Shown piece after piece: positions 43,413 through 55,191 of a DNA stretch of 64,000 nucleotides. Made by a program: the position numbers and the translations under genes. Within the stretch, counting starts at the first letter, position 1, and each line of letters opens with the position of its first letter. The stretch comes from Zopfochytrium polystomum (lineage: Eukaryota; Chytridiomycota; Chytridiomycetes; Chytridiales; Chytridiaceae): positions 62,001 to 126,000 of the forward strand of contig JAIVFJ010000177.1 of assembly GCA_025765615.1 (NCBI GenBank). Direction: 5' to 3'. A model generated the notes under the pieces. The model was not told the origin of the DNA. It searched no databases and was given only the letters and a program-made list of their open reading frames with translations.

Positions 43413-44449
43413 CATTACAGGAGGCTACAGCAAAACAAATCTATTTCTGATCGCACACGAGAAAAAGTCACAAGCCAGTCTCTCAGCACTGGACGACAGT
43501 GGGTCTGGAGTTATCTCGATGCACGTTTTTGTACTTTGCGACCCTGCTTCAACTGGATCCTTGACCGTTTTTGGAGCGTTGCTGTGATGCAAGTATGCGT
43601 TGGGGCGGATATTAGACGTACGGCGAGTAACGGCACTCATATCAAGGTTATGATTGGAAGCGCCACGACTTACCTTCGTGAGATGAGAGAAAAAGACAAG
43701 GAACCTCTTTGACAGCGATCATTTAGATGGACGGTTTGCCAGCTTTGTCCTGTTGTCGACCAAGCAGGCCCTTGAGAGATAAAAGCAGTTGTGCCAATAC
43801 AATCGGGCTTGTGGCAACATGTACAAAAACATTGCTTCCGGCGTTCGCGCTTTGTTTACTTGTATATCTCTCTCGCTCGCTGAAACCGCTGTGAGCCCTC
43901 AAAATAAAGAAACGACGGATTTGAAGCTTGAGTCCCTGATGGTCGCCCCCAATCGGATGCGTGCGCAACGGCCACACTGGTGAAGACGGTAGGGTCGCCC
44001 TGCCCTCACCGCGACCTCAGCTGCTACGCTTCTGCGTCCGGCACCACTCGACTGTCGCACGTTGTCAACCCTCAGCGTCGACTGCGACGTCGGTGAGTCA
44101 GCCAGTGCCGCGACGCAACCGTTTTTCTGAGCTTCGTCGCAGATCCGGCGACGGAACGCGAGACATTCTTTGTTTGTTGGCACGGTTGTACGATTGATTG
44201 GATGTCTGGGAGAGTCTTGAGAGCTGATGTTGGCGCAAGTAGGTTCATCAATGTGATCAAAGCTAGGTCCGAAGAAGACGCCAGCGACCGAGGTGCGAAT
44301 GAGGACCGTGAGGAGCCCAGTTACTCTGGAAAGATGGTTGCAGTGAAGAAATGGATGGTAAGCAAGGAGAACCTATCGCCCGAGCGTTGTGGACAAACGA
44401 TTTCGCAAAATCCCGAAGGAGAGCGTTTTTATGATTACAGTACAGGGCC
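43413..44449. other. Intergenic, no supported gene
   Basis: Open frames at 43347-43712 and 44202-44549 lack recognisable motifs. The latter may include a leader of the Cys-rich relic that follows. Confidence 0.3.
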
Positions 44450-44907
44450 AGCGGCGAACACTTACATGACGTCTGCCGGCAACCCCATAAAACGGGCAAC
44501 TTCAAGTTCGTGGTCGGTACGACGGCGGCGACAACGTCCACGTCCGTGACAGCGCTCTTCGGGCGATCGTCTTCGACCTGCGACACGAGCGGCGGCATAA
44601 CGCGCTTCATGGCGACACTTCCTGCAACGTGCACCATCAACGCCGGGCTCAAGAACGAGTGCAACGTGGTGGCTTGCGCTACGAGCTCAACGGTGGCGGC
44701 GACGGGCCTGGCCCAGGCGCCGTGCCGGGTATGTTGGACCGATCGACTACGGGTCGGTTGCGGACGGCAGCTGCTTGGCCGTCGGGACAGCTTCTTTCGC
44801 TCAAGGTGACTATCGGCCTGACGGTAAGGCGACGGCGAGCAGGTACACGTCGCAGGACTGCTCCGACACCTCGGTCGACGTACGGTGTTACCACGTACGC
44901 CGGTTAA
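44450..44907 (+). pseudogene. Cys-rich secreted-type protein relic
   Basis: Two frames together give a natural-looking Cys-rich extracellular sequence: SVTALFGRSSSTCDTSGG, LPATCTINAGLKNECNVVAC, then, after a frame change near 44727, YVGPIDYGSVADGSCLAVG, ATASRYTSQDCSDTSVDVRC. Evenly spaced Cys pairs with small polar residues suggest a secreted or wall-associated domain. I do not recognise the family. The frame change and the lack of a start or signal peptide indicate a pseudogene or an unannotated intron. Confidence 0.45.
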
Positions 44908-45984
44908 GGCAGTCACATGGAGTGTGAGAAAGTCTAATGTCTGTGGGAACCAGCCACCACATTCGTCAACCCAAACAAGAAAGGCGCAGTCAAGCACCAA
45001 CATTCTGCGTCAAAGCTCACTGTTCAAAGCCACAGCCTTGGGGCAGACTGCAAAGGCATCAAAAGTTCATGGGAAAAAAAGAAAAAGAAAAATAGTTGTC
45101 TGACAAACAGTGAAAACTCTGGAAACATAGAAACAAGACTTACGGGCCAGCCATGCACTGCAATGAGGCAGACCACCCATCAAATCAGGGGGAAAAAGTG
45201 CAAAAGAAAGGAAAAGAATAAATTAAAAGTTGTAGAAATGAACTACTAGCAAATAAAGAAAAGAATGGATTATACACCAGTGTCCAGCGATTCCACCAAT
45301 GAGAGGCAGTGTCATTCTCCAGCTTTGATTGCCAATACAAACATTGAAGCAAACAGAGAAGCAATTCCCAGTGGAGGTTGATTCTCATACAAAAAAGGAA
45401 CTGTCTGAAATCCATGCAGTTGAGAGTATGCAGCAGCAGCTCCGACACAGACTGAGCCATGTGGCTTTACATGTCCTCCTTCTATGTCAGGTGGCTATTC
45501 CCTGATGTACCCCCTGTCAGGCAGCGAGGAGCAGTGTGGGAGGTGACTACTTGTTGCTCAGCTGGTACTGTTCTCTTGTCGTGAAAAGGGAGTTCTGCCT
45601 TTTTCAACAGGAGTCAAGGATCCCAGGGTGCTTCCACACTGAACAAGTTGGGGGGTTTGGCCAAAGTCAAAGGCGACAAGCAGGTTCCTCAGGAAGAAGC
45701 ACGGAAATAAGAGGAGTGAGTCAAGGCGCCAGGAGCTGACAGTGGCACAACCAACCAACCAACCGCCGGCAGGCATCAGGTGGCTGGTTCTTCCCAGACG
45801 GTGAATTGAACTGAAAGGGCGGAATCTTAACTGTTAGACCTAATCTCATATGTTAGGCGGAACTGAATGGTTAGCAGCAAGAGGCACAAGACAGACTCGA
45901 ACCTATTGTGACTGTATTATCGTTCTCACAATGCCCATGGGAGAGCGAGCCTCTGCCAATGCAGACCTGGGCGCTGGCTTGCTG
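44908..45984. other. Intergenic; a tRNA-Glu-like fragment at 45805-45870 (minus)
   Basis: The minus strand includes TCTAACAGTTAAGATTCCGC followed by CCTTTCA, reminiscent of the D-arm to anticodon part of tRNA-Glu (TTC), but the rest is missing. No protein gene is supported. Confidence 0.35.
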
Positions 45985-46730
45985 TGAGACTATACTCACT
46001 CCTTTGACCCTGGGATCTGGGCCCTAGAGTGAGGGAAAGCAAATAATAGGCTAAAACAACTTTATTGGGCTGTTGTCTAGGGGGTGTTTCAACCCTACCA
46101 CTTGCCTAGTCCACGAAGTATCCCTACTGATCTGTCTAACAGGGGTCTCAAACACAAAGAATGAACACTCAGAGGGACAATCCTCTGAGGGATCGGTGCT
46201 GGAGCACCGATTACTCGCGTGGCTGCGGGCCGATGCGAGGGGGAACGGAAGGGCACTCCCGAGGGCTCAACACAACCGCAGAATAAAGAGAGAGAAGAGG
46301 GAAACGGGGGTTTTTATCTCAGGAACCTAATCTCAAACACAATGGACAGGGCGCGACCTAGCGCCCCTCGTCGCAGACAGTGCTGCAGGAGCTCTCGTCG
46401 TCGCCAGCAACGGGGGGGAGAGAGAGAAGGGAGTCGACTATGTAGGGGTCGGAAGGTCGCCAGCAGGGAATTCGCACGCAGAAACACCTGCAATCGTACA
46501 CGCACCCCACCAGGCTGCGTCAGCACGATCACTTGGCCAACAGGCCTTATCGCATTGCACTCGTACTCACACATCTCACTCTCACAGCAATAGGACTGAG
46601 GCAGGCACTCGCAGATCGAGCTCTCAGGTGTCGGGGGCTGCACCAAGCGCAGCCACCAACACCCTCGCAGGGACGGGAAGGTTGGGGACGACGATGCCGT
46701 CGTTGTTGCCACCACCTCCACCGGTCACTA
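45985..46730 (-). repeat. ~700-bp dispersed repeat, copy 2 (LTR-like)
   Basis: Inverted relative to copy 1 at 20890-21591. Shared landmarks on the minus strand are GAGAGTGAGATGTGTGAGTA, GTGTTTCTGCGTG, GATAAAAACCC and CAATAAAG, ending at TAGTCTCA. It contains about 70 extra bases (46190-46260) including a GGTGCTGGAGCACC palindrome. Confidence 0.7.
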
Positions 46731-46844
46731 CATCAAATCAAAAAGGGAATCTGAAACAAACCAAGCTTTCCCAACAGCGCCAGAATGCCTCCTTCACTGG
46801 TGGCCAAGCAAGTGAGAGACGTACGAAGAAGGCTTGCACAAATA

Positions 46845-47255
46845 CAACTCGATCAGGTCTGGGAACGCGAAATTGATCTGCAGCTCCCTATTCTCCTTGA
46901 CAGGCTTAATCCTAATTTCTGTCCTCAGCGCACCAACTGACAGCAGATGCCTCGGGAAAGCCGGGACGGGGTTGGCGCTTCAGTGCTCCCTGTACCAGGA
47001 GACGACCTCGTTGCAGACGTTGCGGCCGCCGCAGCTGCCCTCGGCGCCCTTGAGCGTCTCGTCGTTGCCCGTGACAAAATTGCGGTACGGGAGGGTCTTT
47101 TTGGACAAATCCTTCTTCAGCTGGTGGATGCGCCAGCCGTCGGACTGGAGGTTCTTTTTCTGCTCCAAGTCGACGGCGAGGAGCTCACGCTCCGTGACGG
47201 ACGGGGAGAAGAGGGGGGTTGTGACGAAGAGGTGGATGAATCTGCGGGTTTTTTG
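46845..47255 (-). pseudogene. M16 metallopeptidase (insulin-degrading-enzyme-like) relic
   Basis: The minus strand reads RRFIHLFVTTPLFSPSVTER, then ELLAVDLEQKKNLQSDGWRI, HQLKKDLSKKTLPYRNFVTG and NDETLKG. These match the N-terminal M16 domain (the ERE..AVDSENKKNLQSD block and HP(Y/F)..F.TGN). VVSWYREH is followed by a stop where the family has HYSAN. Then IRIKPVKENRELQINFAFPD matches the next M16 segment after a deletion. The zinc-binding HxxEH part is absent. A dead fragment. Confidence 0.75.
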
Positions 47256-48773
47256 ATGTGACGAACAGCGGGTGTTCGTGAGTAAATATGGTTTGCCCTC
47301 CCGTGGTGGGCAGGGCACACGAGCTGTGGTGACGAAGGGAAGCGAGCAAGGCAACGGCAACGAACGGCCCCGCCCCATCGAATCGGGGTTGGCTGTGCAG
47401 GGCAAAGCGACAAGGGCGAAGAAGAGGAGGAGCGTACAGTGGTGGTATCCGGTACCCGGCAGACCACTGTCATAATATGAAGAGTAATCGCAACCAGAAG
47501 AGGGTGCGGCGATTGATGGACGATGGGTGGGTCGGTCTGTCTAGACAGAGAGGCAGACAGACAGACAGACAGGGAAATTTAAAACCAAAAGCAAAAACGA
47601 GAAACAAAAAACGAACGAACGAACGAACGAACCACCGGTGAGCGCCGATCGACCGTCCTCCCCGCCCCCGCCCAAGCCGCCCACCCCCAACGCAGGCGCT
47701 TTCCGTGGACCCATCAAGGCTGCAGATGGATCCACCAGCCAGGACAAAGTACGATCCTGTCGAGGTCAAGTTTTGCGGAATGAGCGATCCGACGAGTGGA
47801 CCGACCGCCGGGCCGAGTGTCGGCCCGAGCTAGTACATGTTGACAGCCACACCAAACTTTTCGGCGGCCGCCAGGTCATCGAGCTCGCCGCCTGCATCCT
47901 CGGGTGCGGCTCCGTCGTCAACGCCGGTCAGCTCTCACCCACCCAACAGGTACCGGGACAGATACTACAGCGGGTTGAAGACCGCAGACATGGTCGCCGC
48001 CCAGGACAAGGTATCGGCCGGCTGCTCTGCAAGGCCCATTACAAGCCTGGACGGCACCGAGTCTCACATTGAGATTTACCCTGTCCTCAAAGATATCTTT
48101 TGTCAAGGATTTTTATAGAGGTCGTAACTGAGGTGGAGTACAACAAAAAGGTGGGTACGAGAAGTGTCCAAGACGTGTTGCGAGTTCGTTGACAGCATGA
48201 ATCTCTTCTTCCTCTTCCCCCCTCGTAGCCACTGCGGCGTCCAAGGGTTTTCCGGGACGACGGAAAAGGCATTCGATTCGCCATATGAGCCTCCAATCAA
48301 CATGGATTATCTCCTGCAAACCCATTCTCCTCAGGGTGGCTGGCTGGAGGTGTTCTTTCTCGTGCCTTTTGTAATGATCTGAAATGCTGCCCCCCCCCCG
48401 CAAGCCACGTTTTGCAAGATGCAGACCTTGCACTCCACTTCATCCAGAACGACATTCATGTTGTTGATCTTGCGAGGACAGGCTCCGATGCTGGCCAGTG
48501 ATGAGACAGCCACCTTCCACCCTCCCAACGCAGGCGCACTTTGTCTGTGGCTACAGGCCAGTCCTGCTAACTTTGTTCAGTTTCAACATGCTTGAAAGAA
48601 ACTTCTGAATATTAGCTATCTGTTGCTAAAGCTAATGCAAATACTCTCTCGTTTAAACTGTCTCACTGTCCCAATGCCATGTTTTCCAAATCTCCCTCTT
48701 CTCTTATTACCACCCAATCTTACTTTCATTTCCTTTTTCACAGAATCCGCAATTGATTGTGCTTGTGAAAAAT
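47256..48773. other. Intergenic before the NLR gene
   Basis: This holds an (AACG)n run near 47612-47630 and a C-run at 48392-48401. No gene could be supported. The NLR promoter and perhaps a 5' exon (an acceptor-like TTTTTCACAG ends at 48742) should lie in the last part. Confidence 0.35.
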
Positions 48774-51700
48774 ATGACAAGCAAAGTGAATTCCTGGACT
48801 GTGGTTTTTGAGCTTGGTGATACTGGAAGGAAGATTGAAGTTCCTGCCAGCACCAGCTTTGCCGACCTGCACCAGCTTGTGGCTTCACGATGGAATATCA
48901 CTGGTCCCATTGAATTGGTGTATGTGGACTCTGCAACTGGTGGTAAAATGATCCTCGATGTGAAAGATGACCTGGCAAGCCTGCTTTCTCAGCATTTGAA
49001 GTGGAAAGTACGTTTGCTTCTCATCAGTTGTTCTGCTTTTTTCATTTCTTTCTGAAAAATTTTTTTAAGGTGCTTGCTGTTCCTGTTTCGAACCTACCTG
49101 GAGTGACCCAGACTGTTCCCACTGCATCTGGAGCAAGCACAACCACGGCTGCTGCTGGTGGTGGTAATGGCACTGTTCCAGTTGCTAACGCTCCTGGAGT
49201 TCCCCATCCCACTGCTGCATCGGCTGATGGTGATAGCTTTGATGAGAGCCTTGTGCCTGACAAGGGTGAGTTGTGCAGTTCAGGAATGATCATCAGAGAC
49301 TCACCCTTGTTGTTTCAAACTCTCCTTCAGATAAGTGGATGGGGTTGATTCCAAGAGATTGGGAGTGTGAGACTGGTGTTCAAAGGCATCCTTTCTTTAT
49401 CAGGTCTGAGCATTGCATGTTTTGTTCCAACAATCATCTGACCCTCAAACAGCTACCGCCAGGCATCAGAAACCGTGTTTGCCAAGGAACTTTTCCATGA
49501 ATTAGAGAAAGCCTTGTTGAAATCTTTCAGTGGCACTGCTCTTCCCAAAGAGACCAAAATGAGCGGTCTCCATGCTTTTTGGGATGCAAAGTGCCTTGCT
49601 TTTGGCCAGAAGTGGGACATCAACTTCATGTCAGGCTTGTATCACTCTTCAGTTATTATTCTGCTGTGTTCTGATTCGAGCATGAAGTGGATGCTTGAGG
49701 CTGACAAAAAGCTGGACAATTGCTTGTTGGAGGTGAGCTTGTTGATCTGATTTCTGATGTTGCTAAACGTGACTGTTAGTGGGAACTTGCACTTCAGATG
49801 AAGGAAGAGAGAGGAGTTGACATCCTGCCAGTTCTTCTTTCTGAGCAGACGACTGCAACTCTCGACGATGGGAGGAAGGAGTTGTTGGAGAACAAGTTCA
49901 GCACTTTTGATTACTCCAAGTTTCCAAAATCACTTCATGCTCATCCTTTGAGCCCTCGGCGCCACACTGTGTCTGAAACTGTCAAGATGGTGCTGGAGCT
50001 GAATGGCCCCTTTGCAGATAGAAAAAGCGATGATGTCCTCAAGTATGCACTTGCATTTTGTGTTTGTTGTGTTTCTTGAACCCTCCTCACACAACTTTAA
50101 CTTTGGATATACAACAGGGTTGTCACTGTTGCAAGGAATGTGTACAGTCGTAGGAAAGCTGAAATGAAGACTCTCTATGCAAGTTCAGATATTTCACTCT
50201 CCAGACCCAGATTGAATGAATTGGAAACGTGGCTGACTCCCCTGTCTGACATCATGGACGATGAAAGGCAGGCCCTTCTGAAGAATTTGCTTTCTGGATC
50301 CAGGCAGTGGCTCCTCAACAGAGTATTTCAGTTCCTGTCACCAGACAAACCCTCAGCAGCCAGCACCAACAGGGTGATGTGGTTGAAGGGTGTGGCTGGA
50401 GTGGGCAAGTCTGTGATGGCTGCCATGGTCTCCAGAGAGCTGGAGGCTTTTGGAATGCTTGGTGGCATGTTCTTTTGCAAGCATGACGATGAATGTCGCA
50501 ACAGTGCTTGCAACCTGGTCCTGACCCTGGTTTTCAGTCTAGCAAAGTTTAGCTTTCAGTTTGGGGTAATTCTTCTTCAAGTCAAGCAAGACAATCCAGA
50601 TATTTTGTCCAGATCTGTGTTTGAGATGATGAAGGTGCTGCTTATTCAGCCACTGCAGAGTGTTGTTGACACCAAGCAGCTGGATGTGCCTGTTGTGCTT
50701 GTTGTGGATGCCCTGGACGAGTGTGGTGCTGTTGGCAAGAGGAGTGGCATTCTGTCACTGTTTTAGGAACTGAACAGGATGCTTCCTTCAAATGTGAAGA
50801 TGCTGGTGACTGGACGCCCCGAAGAAGATATATCAAAGGCCTTTGAAAAGATTCCAATCACTGAAATTGAGCCAACTGCCGAGGAGAACACTCAAGACCA
50901 GATTGAGTACACACAAGCTTTCCTCAAATCCTTGAATGCTGCACAACCTGTGGTTGATGAGGGATCCAAGCTTCTTGTTTCAAAGTCCTCTGGGATTTTT
51001 GTCTGGCTTGTGACTGCTTGCACGTACCTGAGGGACTCCTGCACTGAGGTCATCTCTCTTGACAAGATCAACGCCCTGCCAGAGGGTGACCAGATGAATG
51101 GCCGCATTGACACAATGTATGACAGAATCTTTGCTGGCATTTGGGACTCAGCCAAATTGAGCCAGTTGGAACCTTTGCTTCACACAGTGCTGTCCATCAT
51201 TGTCCTTGCCTATGAACCGCTGACTGCAGCAGCCATGGTGTCGCTGCTGGATGGGAAGAGCCCTGGAAACGTGAAAAGATGCATCGGAATGCTTGATCCG
51301 ATCCTTGTACTTGACGGCTCCTCCAAGAAGATCAGGATTTTCCACAAGTCTGTGAAGGATTACCTGACTGACCCATCGCGATGTGGGCTGTCTGTCAGGA
51401 CTGAGGTGAATGAGGGTCATGCACGATTTGCAAGACTGCGCATCAGTGCACTGAACAAGAATCTAAAGTTCAACATGTGTGATCTGCCATTTGACGAATT
51501 TCACACTGAAATCCCTGATTTCAATGAAAAAGTTGCAAAAGGGATCCCAGAGCTTGTCCAATATGCAGTGAAGCACTTCTGGGAGCACTGCTTTGACGCC
51601 TCAAGGGAATGCTCCCCAAAGGTGTTTTCTGTGGAGAATCAGACGACCAAAAACAGTCTCTTGGATGAGTTGCAAGATTTTCTTGAAAATCATGGACATC

Positions 51701-53817
51701 ACTTCATGGAGGCCTGCAGCTTGTTGGACTCGCTCAACCTGGTGATTCCTGCCATGACAAAACTTCAGACTTTGTTGAATGGTTCTGCAAAGAAAAGCTT
51801 GGAAACGTTGATGACGGACATGAAAAGAGTTTTGCAAAAGTTTCTCATTCCACTCAAGGCATCAGCTTTGCAGGTCTATTTCACTGCCATTCCTTTCTCT
51901 CCAAGTGGCTGTGAATTTCACAGGAAATTTGAAGGGATGTTGCCAGCAGATTTGTTGTGCCCAAGAGTTGTCAAAGGGCAGCCAACAGCTTGGCCTGCTT
52001 GCATGAATGTCCTTGAGGGACACAACGAGTGGGTCTTCACTGCAGCATTCAGTCCCGATGGGCAGTTTATTGTGTCTGGAAGTGTTGACATGACAGTCAG
52101 GATTTGGAATGCATCCACTGGCCAGGAGATGCACAAGCTGGAGGGACACAGCAACGGAGTCTGGTCTGCAGCATTCAGTCCTGATGGGCAGTTTGTTGTG
52201 TCTGGAAGTGCTGACAATACAGTTAGGATTTGGAATGCATCCACTGGCCAGGAGATGCACAAGCTCGACGGACACACCAGTTCTGTCACCTCTGCAGCAT
52301 TCAGTCCTGATGGGCAGTTTGTTGTGTCTGGAAGTGGGGACGGGACAGTCAGGATTTGGAATGCATCCACTGGCCAGGAGATGCACAAATTCGACGGACA
52401 CACCAGTTCTGTCACCTCTGCAGCATTCAGTCCTGATGGGCAGTTTATTGTGTCTGGAAGTTTTGACAAGACAGTCAGGATTTGGAATGCATCCACCGGC
52501 CAGGAGATGCAGAAGCTGGAGGGGCACACCAAACAGGTCAGGTCTGCAGCATTCAGTCCTGATGGGCAGTTTGTTGTGTCTGGAAGTGATGACATGACTG
52601 TCAGGATTTGGAATGCATCCACTGGCCAGGAGATGGACAAGCTGGAGGGACATAACAAAAGGGTCAACTCTGCAGCATTTAGTCCTGATGGGCAGTTTGT
52701 TGTGTCTGGAAGTGATGATATGACAGTCCGGATTTGGAATGCATCCACTGGCCAGGAGGTGGACAAGCTGGAGGGACATAACAGAATGGTCACCTCTGCA
52801 GCATTCAGTCCTGATGGGCAGTTTGTTGTGTCTGGAAGTTGGGACAATACAGTCAGGATTTGGAATGCATCCATTGGCCAGGAATGCAAGAAGCTGGTGG
52901 GACTCTCTGATGTTGTTTACTCTGCAAAATTCAATCCTGATGGGCAGTTTGTTGTGTCTGGAAGTGGGGACGGGACAGTCAGGATTTGGAATGCATACAC
53001 TGGCGAGGAGATGCACAAGCTTGTGGGACACACCAATTTAGTCATCTCTGCAGCATTCAGTCCTGATGGGCAGTTTGTTGTGTCTGGAAGTTTTGACAAG
53101 ACAGTCAGGATTTGGAATGCAACCACCGGCCAGGAGATGCACAAGCTGGAGGGACACACAGAACGTGTCTTCTCTGCAGCATTCAATCCTGATGGGCAGT
53201 TTGTTGTGTCTGGAAGTGATGACATGACAGTCAGGATTTGGAATGCATCCACTGGCCAGGAGATGGACAAGCTGGAGGGACATAACAAAAGGGTCACCTC
53301 TGCAGCATTCAGTCCTGATGGGCAGTTTGTTGTGTCTGGAAGTTGGGACAATACAGTCCGGATTTGGAACAGATCCACTGACAGAGCTGATTCAAGCTGG
53401 TTTAAGGAGGCGACCAAGGCCCACTGGCAGTTGATGCACACAATTAAATATTTCACTTTCACAGTAACTGATGGATTCAGTGCTGATGGGCGGTCTGTTG
53501 TTTTGAGGGACAAGGTTGGAACAGCAATTTGCATCAACCTTGCAACTGCTCTCCAATTACAAGAGAATGCTGGTTTTTCTGGAACTGTTTCTTGCAGCCA
53601 ACAATCGAGTTTTTGTGTTCGTGATGTGTCAGGGAGGAAACTGCAGGGTGGTAAAACTGCCTCTGTGTCTGTTATGAAAAATGGTGTTTGGTTCTCTCCC
53701 ACCAACACCAAATCCTTTTTCTGGCTTCCTCCTGAATTTCGATGTGGTCAACAATTCCTCACCAAACATTCAATTCTTCTCCTTGGCAGTGGCATTTCCT
53801 CTGTCATTCAGTTTTGA
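48774..53817 (+). CDS. NLR-type STAND receptor: PB1-like, TIR, NACHT, 11 WD40 repeats; one in-frame TAG
   Basis: Exons 48774-49007, 49070-49265, 49331-49403, 49453-49732, 49780-50042 and 50118-53817 join in frame to 1581 codons. Residues 1-78: PB1/ubiquitin-like (FELGDTGRKIEVP, then GPIELVYVDS). About 80-140: Thr/Ala/Gly linker. About 164-300: TIR domain, starting FISYR (166-170), with HAFWDAKCLAFGQKWD, VIILLCSDS, then LLEWELAL; E263 is the candidate NADase Glu. About 430-620: NACHT with Walker A GVAGVGKS (440-447), Walker B VLVVDALDE (to 550) and the TGRPEED sensor region. 982-1443: eleven WD40 repeats. TAG (50764-50766) falls at codon 565 between LSLF and ELNRM, where homologous NACHT domains continue without a gap. 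The likely role is intracellular non-self recognition with TIR signalling or cell death. The start could be in an upstream exon. Confidence 0.85.
52015..53400 (+). repeat. Eleven tandem 126-bp WD40-coding repeats
   Basis: Exact 42-codon periodicity from 52015. Each unit reads (E/D)GH, three to four variable residues, SAAFSPDGQFVVSGS, two variable residues, TVRIWNASTGQE and a short variable tail. Unit 8 is the most diverged (VGLSDVVYSAKFNPDG). Unit 11 loses the tail (NRSTDRAD). Confidence 0.95.
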
Positions 53818-55191
53818 TTTTGTTTCTGTTATGGAAAGCGTGTTTTTGTTGATGAGGCTTTGGAGGTTGTGGTTGTCCTGCCCTTCTGCTTCAGAGAGTG
53901 GCTTTGATGACTTGATGGCTTGGAGGGCTGATTGTGACATGAGACTGGTGCCAAAATTGCTCTGAAAGCATTGGGATTTTCATGCACGACAATTAACCTT
54001 GAGTTCTTTAGAGCCTCTTGAGTAGAGACACTTTGTTTCTTCCTGTCCTTTTTTTTTCTTTTTTTGGTTTTGTTGGCCCATGTTGCTTGTACATGGGAAA
54101 CAAAAAATCGCAGCACAAAGATGATACTGAATGGAGCCCTTTTTATGTGCTTTACAACAATTTGAGTTTGATTGGCGTAATGGAGCTGGACTTCTTTGCA
54201 TTCTTTGAGGTTCCCATTCTCTATCTGAATCTGGTGTGACGTTGGCAAAACTCATAATTCAATTCCAAAATCCAAACAAAGCCTCCAAAATTCAGTTGCA
54301 TTGGATGTTTGCAGTCGTCAAATGAGTCATTTTACCTTCTAATCCCCAACATCCTACCAGTGGTAGAAAAAAGGTTTCTTTTTTTTTCTCTTGCACTAGC
54401 TCTCGCAACTAAGCGTAAATTCCAATATGTAGTAAATTAGAAATACAAATACCCATTGCATTTTCTGTTTGCCACGCTCTTTTTTCGACGTGCTAGCACT
54501 CTTAGCATTCAGGGGAGACTTTCAAAGTAGACAAGGACAATTAGTTTTGTCAGGGTTACGGTTATTCGCAAGTCCTCCACACTAAATGCGCATCTGCACA
54601 ATCATCCTGGGCAGCTGCATTCCCTTCTTCTTTGAGGCAATGCAAGTCTCCTTAGAGATCTTGTCCTCAGCTTTGGCACTGTAGGGGCCCAAAAAACCAG
54701 CGACTATAAGCCCAAATCCACGGCTGAAATGTTCAAATCCCGTTGCTCTGCAGTGGGAATCAACTTGGGGTGCAGCCTCTCCAGCCTGTCCTTAACCCCT
54801 GAGCACTCCAAAACATGCCTCCTAGTGCATTTCTCTGCACAGTCTGCCCACACACAGGGTTGGTGGAACGCTACCATCCCAGCCAGGGTTAGGGTTCAGA
54901 AGACATCAGTCCCAGTTGTCTCAAGACCTATGGTTGTGCAGAAATGGTCTTTGTAGTGGCCCATCTTCTGGGGGTCAAGCGCACACTGGCTCCTATCTGA
55001 ACACGCCTTCTGACACTTGATGCGCTTGGCCTTCCCAGCAAAGTCGCACACAGCAGAGTCCTGAACAGCTGAATAACACGCTTCCTGTACTGCTTGATGG
55101 GAATCTTCACAATCTTGTTCCACTGACAAAACTGGATCCAGGCCATCGTCTGCCCCACAGGATCATCATCTGAGTGAGCCACAGCAGCCCT
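53818..55191. other. NLR 3' flank and unassigned sequence
   Basis: The minus strand at 55170-54930 shows DPVGQTMAWIQFCQWNKIVK in one frame and a Cys-containing tail in another. I do not recognise it; it may be a gene relic. The remainder is AT-rich with T runs (54048-54064, 54378-54388) and holds no supported gene. Confidence 0.35.

Noticed and set aside
45805..45870. tRNA-Glu(TTC) gene on the minus strand
   Set aside because: Only D-arm and anticodon-like words are present. Acceptor and T-arm are missing, so it is noted only as a fragment.
47750..47870. Minus-strand LGPTLGPAVGPLVG resembling an MFS transporter segment
   Set aside because: Isolated Gly/Pro-rich similarity of about 15 residues with stops nearby and no further transporter motifs.
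51862..53031. Long antisense open frames (over 300 residues) across the WD40 repeats
   Set aside because: They are periodic mirror images of the 126-bp sense repeats. The sense strand has clear WD40 homology.
52015..53400. CRISPR-like array appearance
   Set aside because: The repeats are contiguous coding units without spacers, in a eukaryotic gene.
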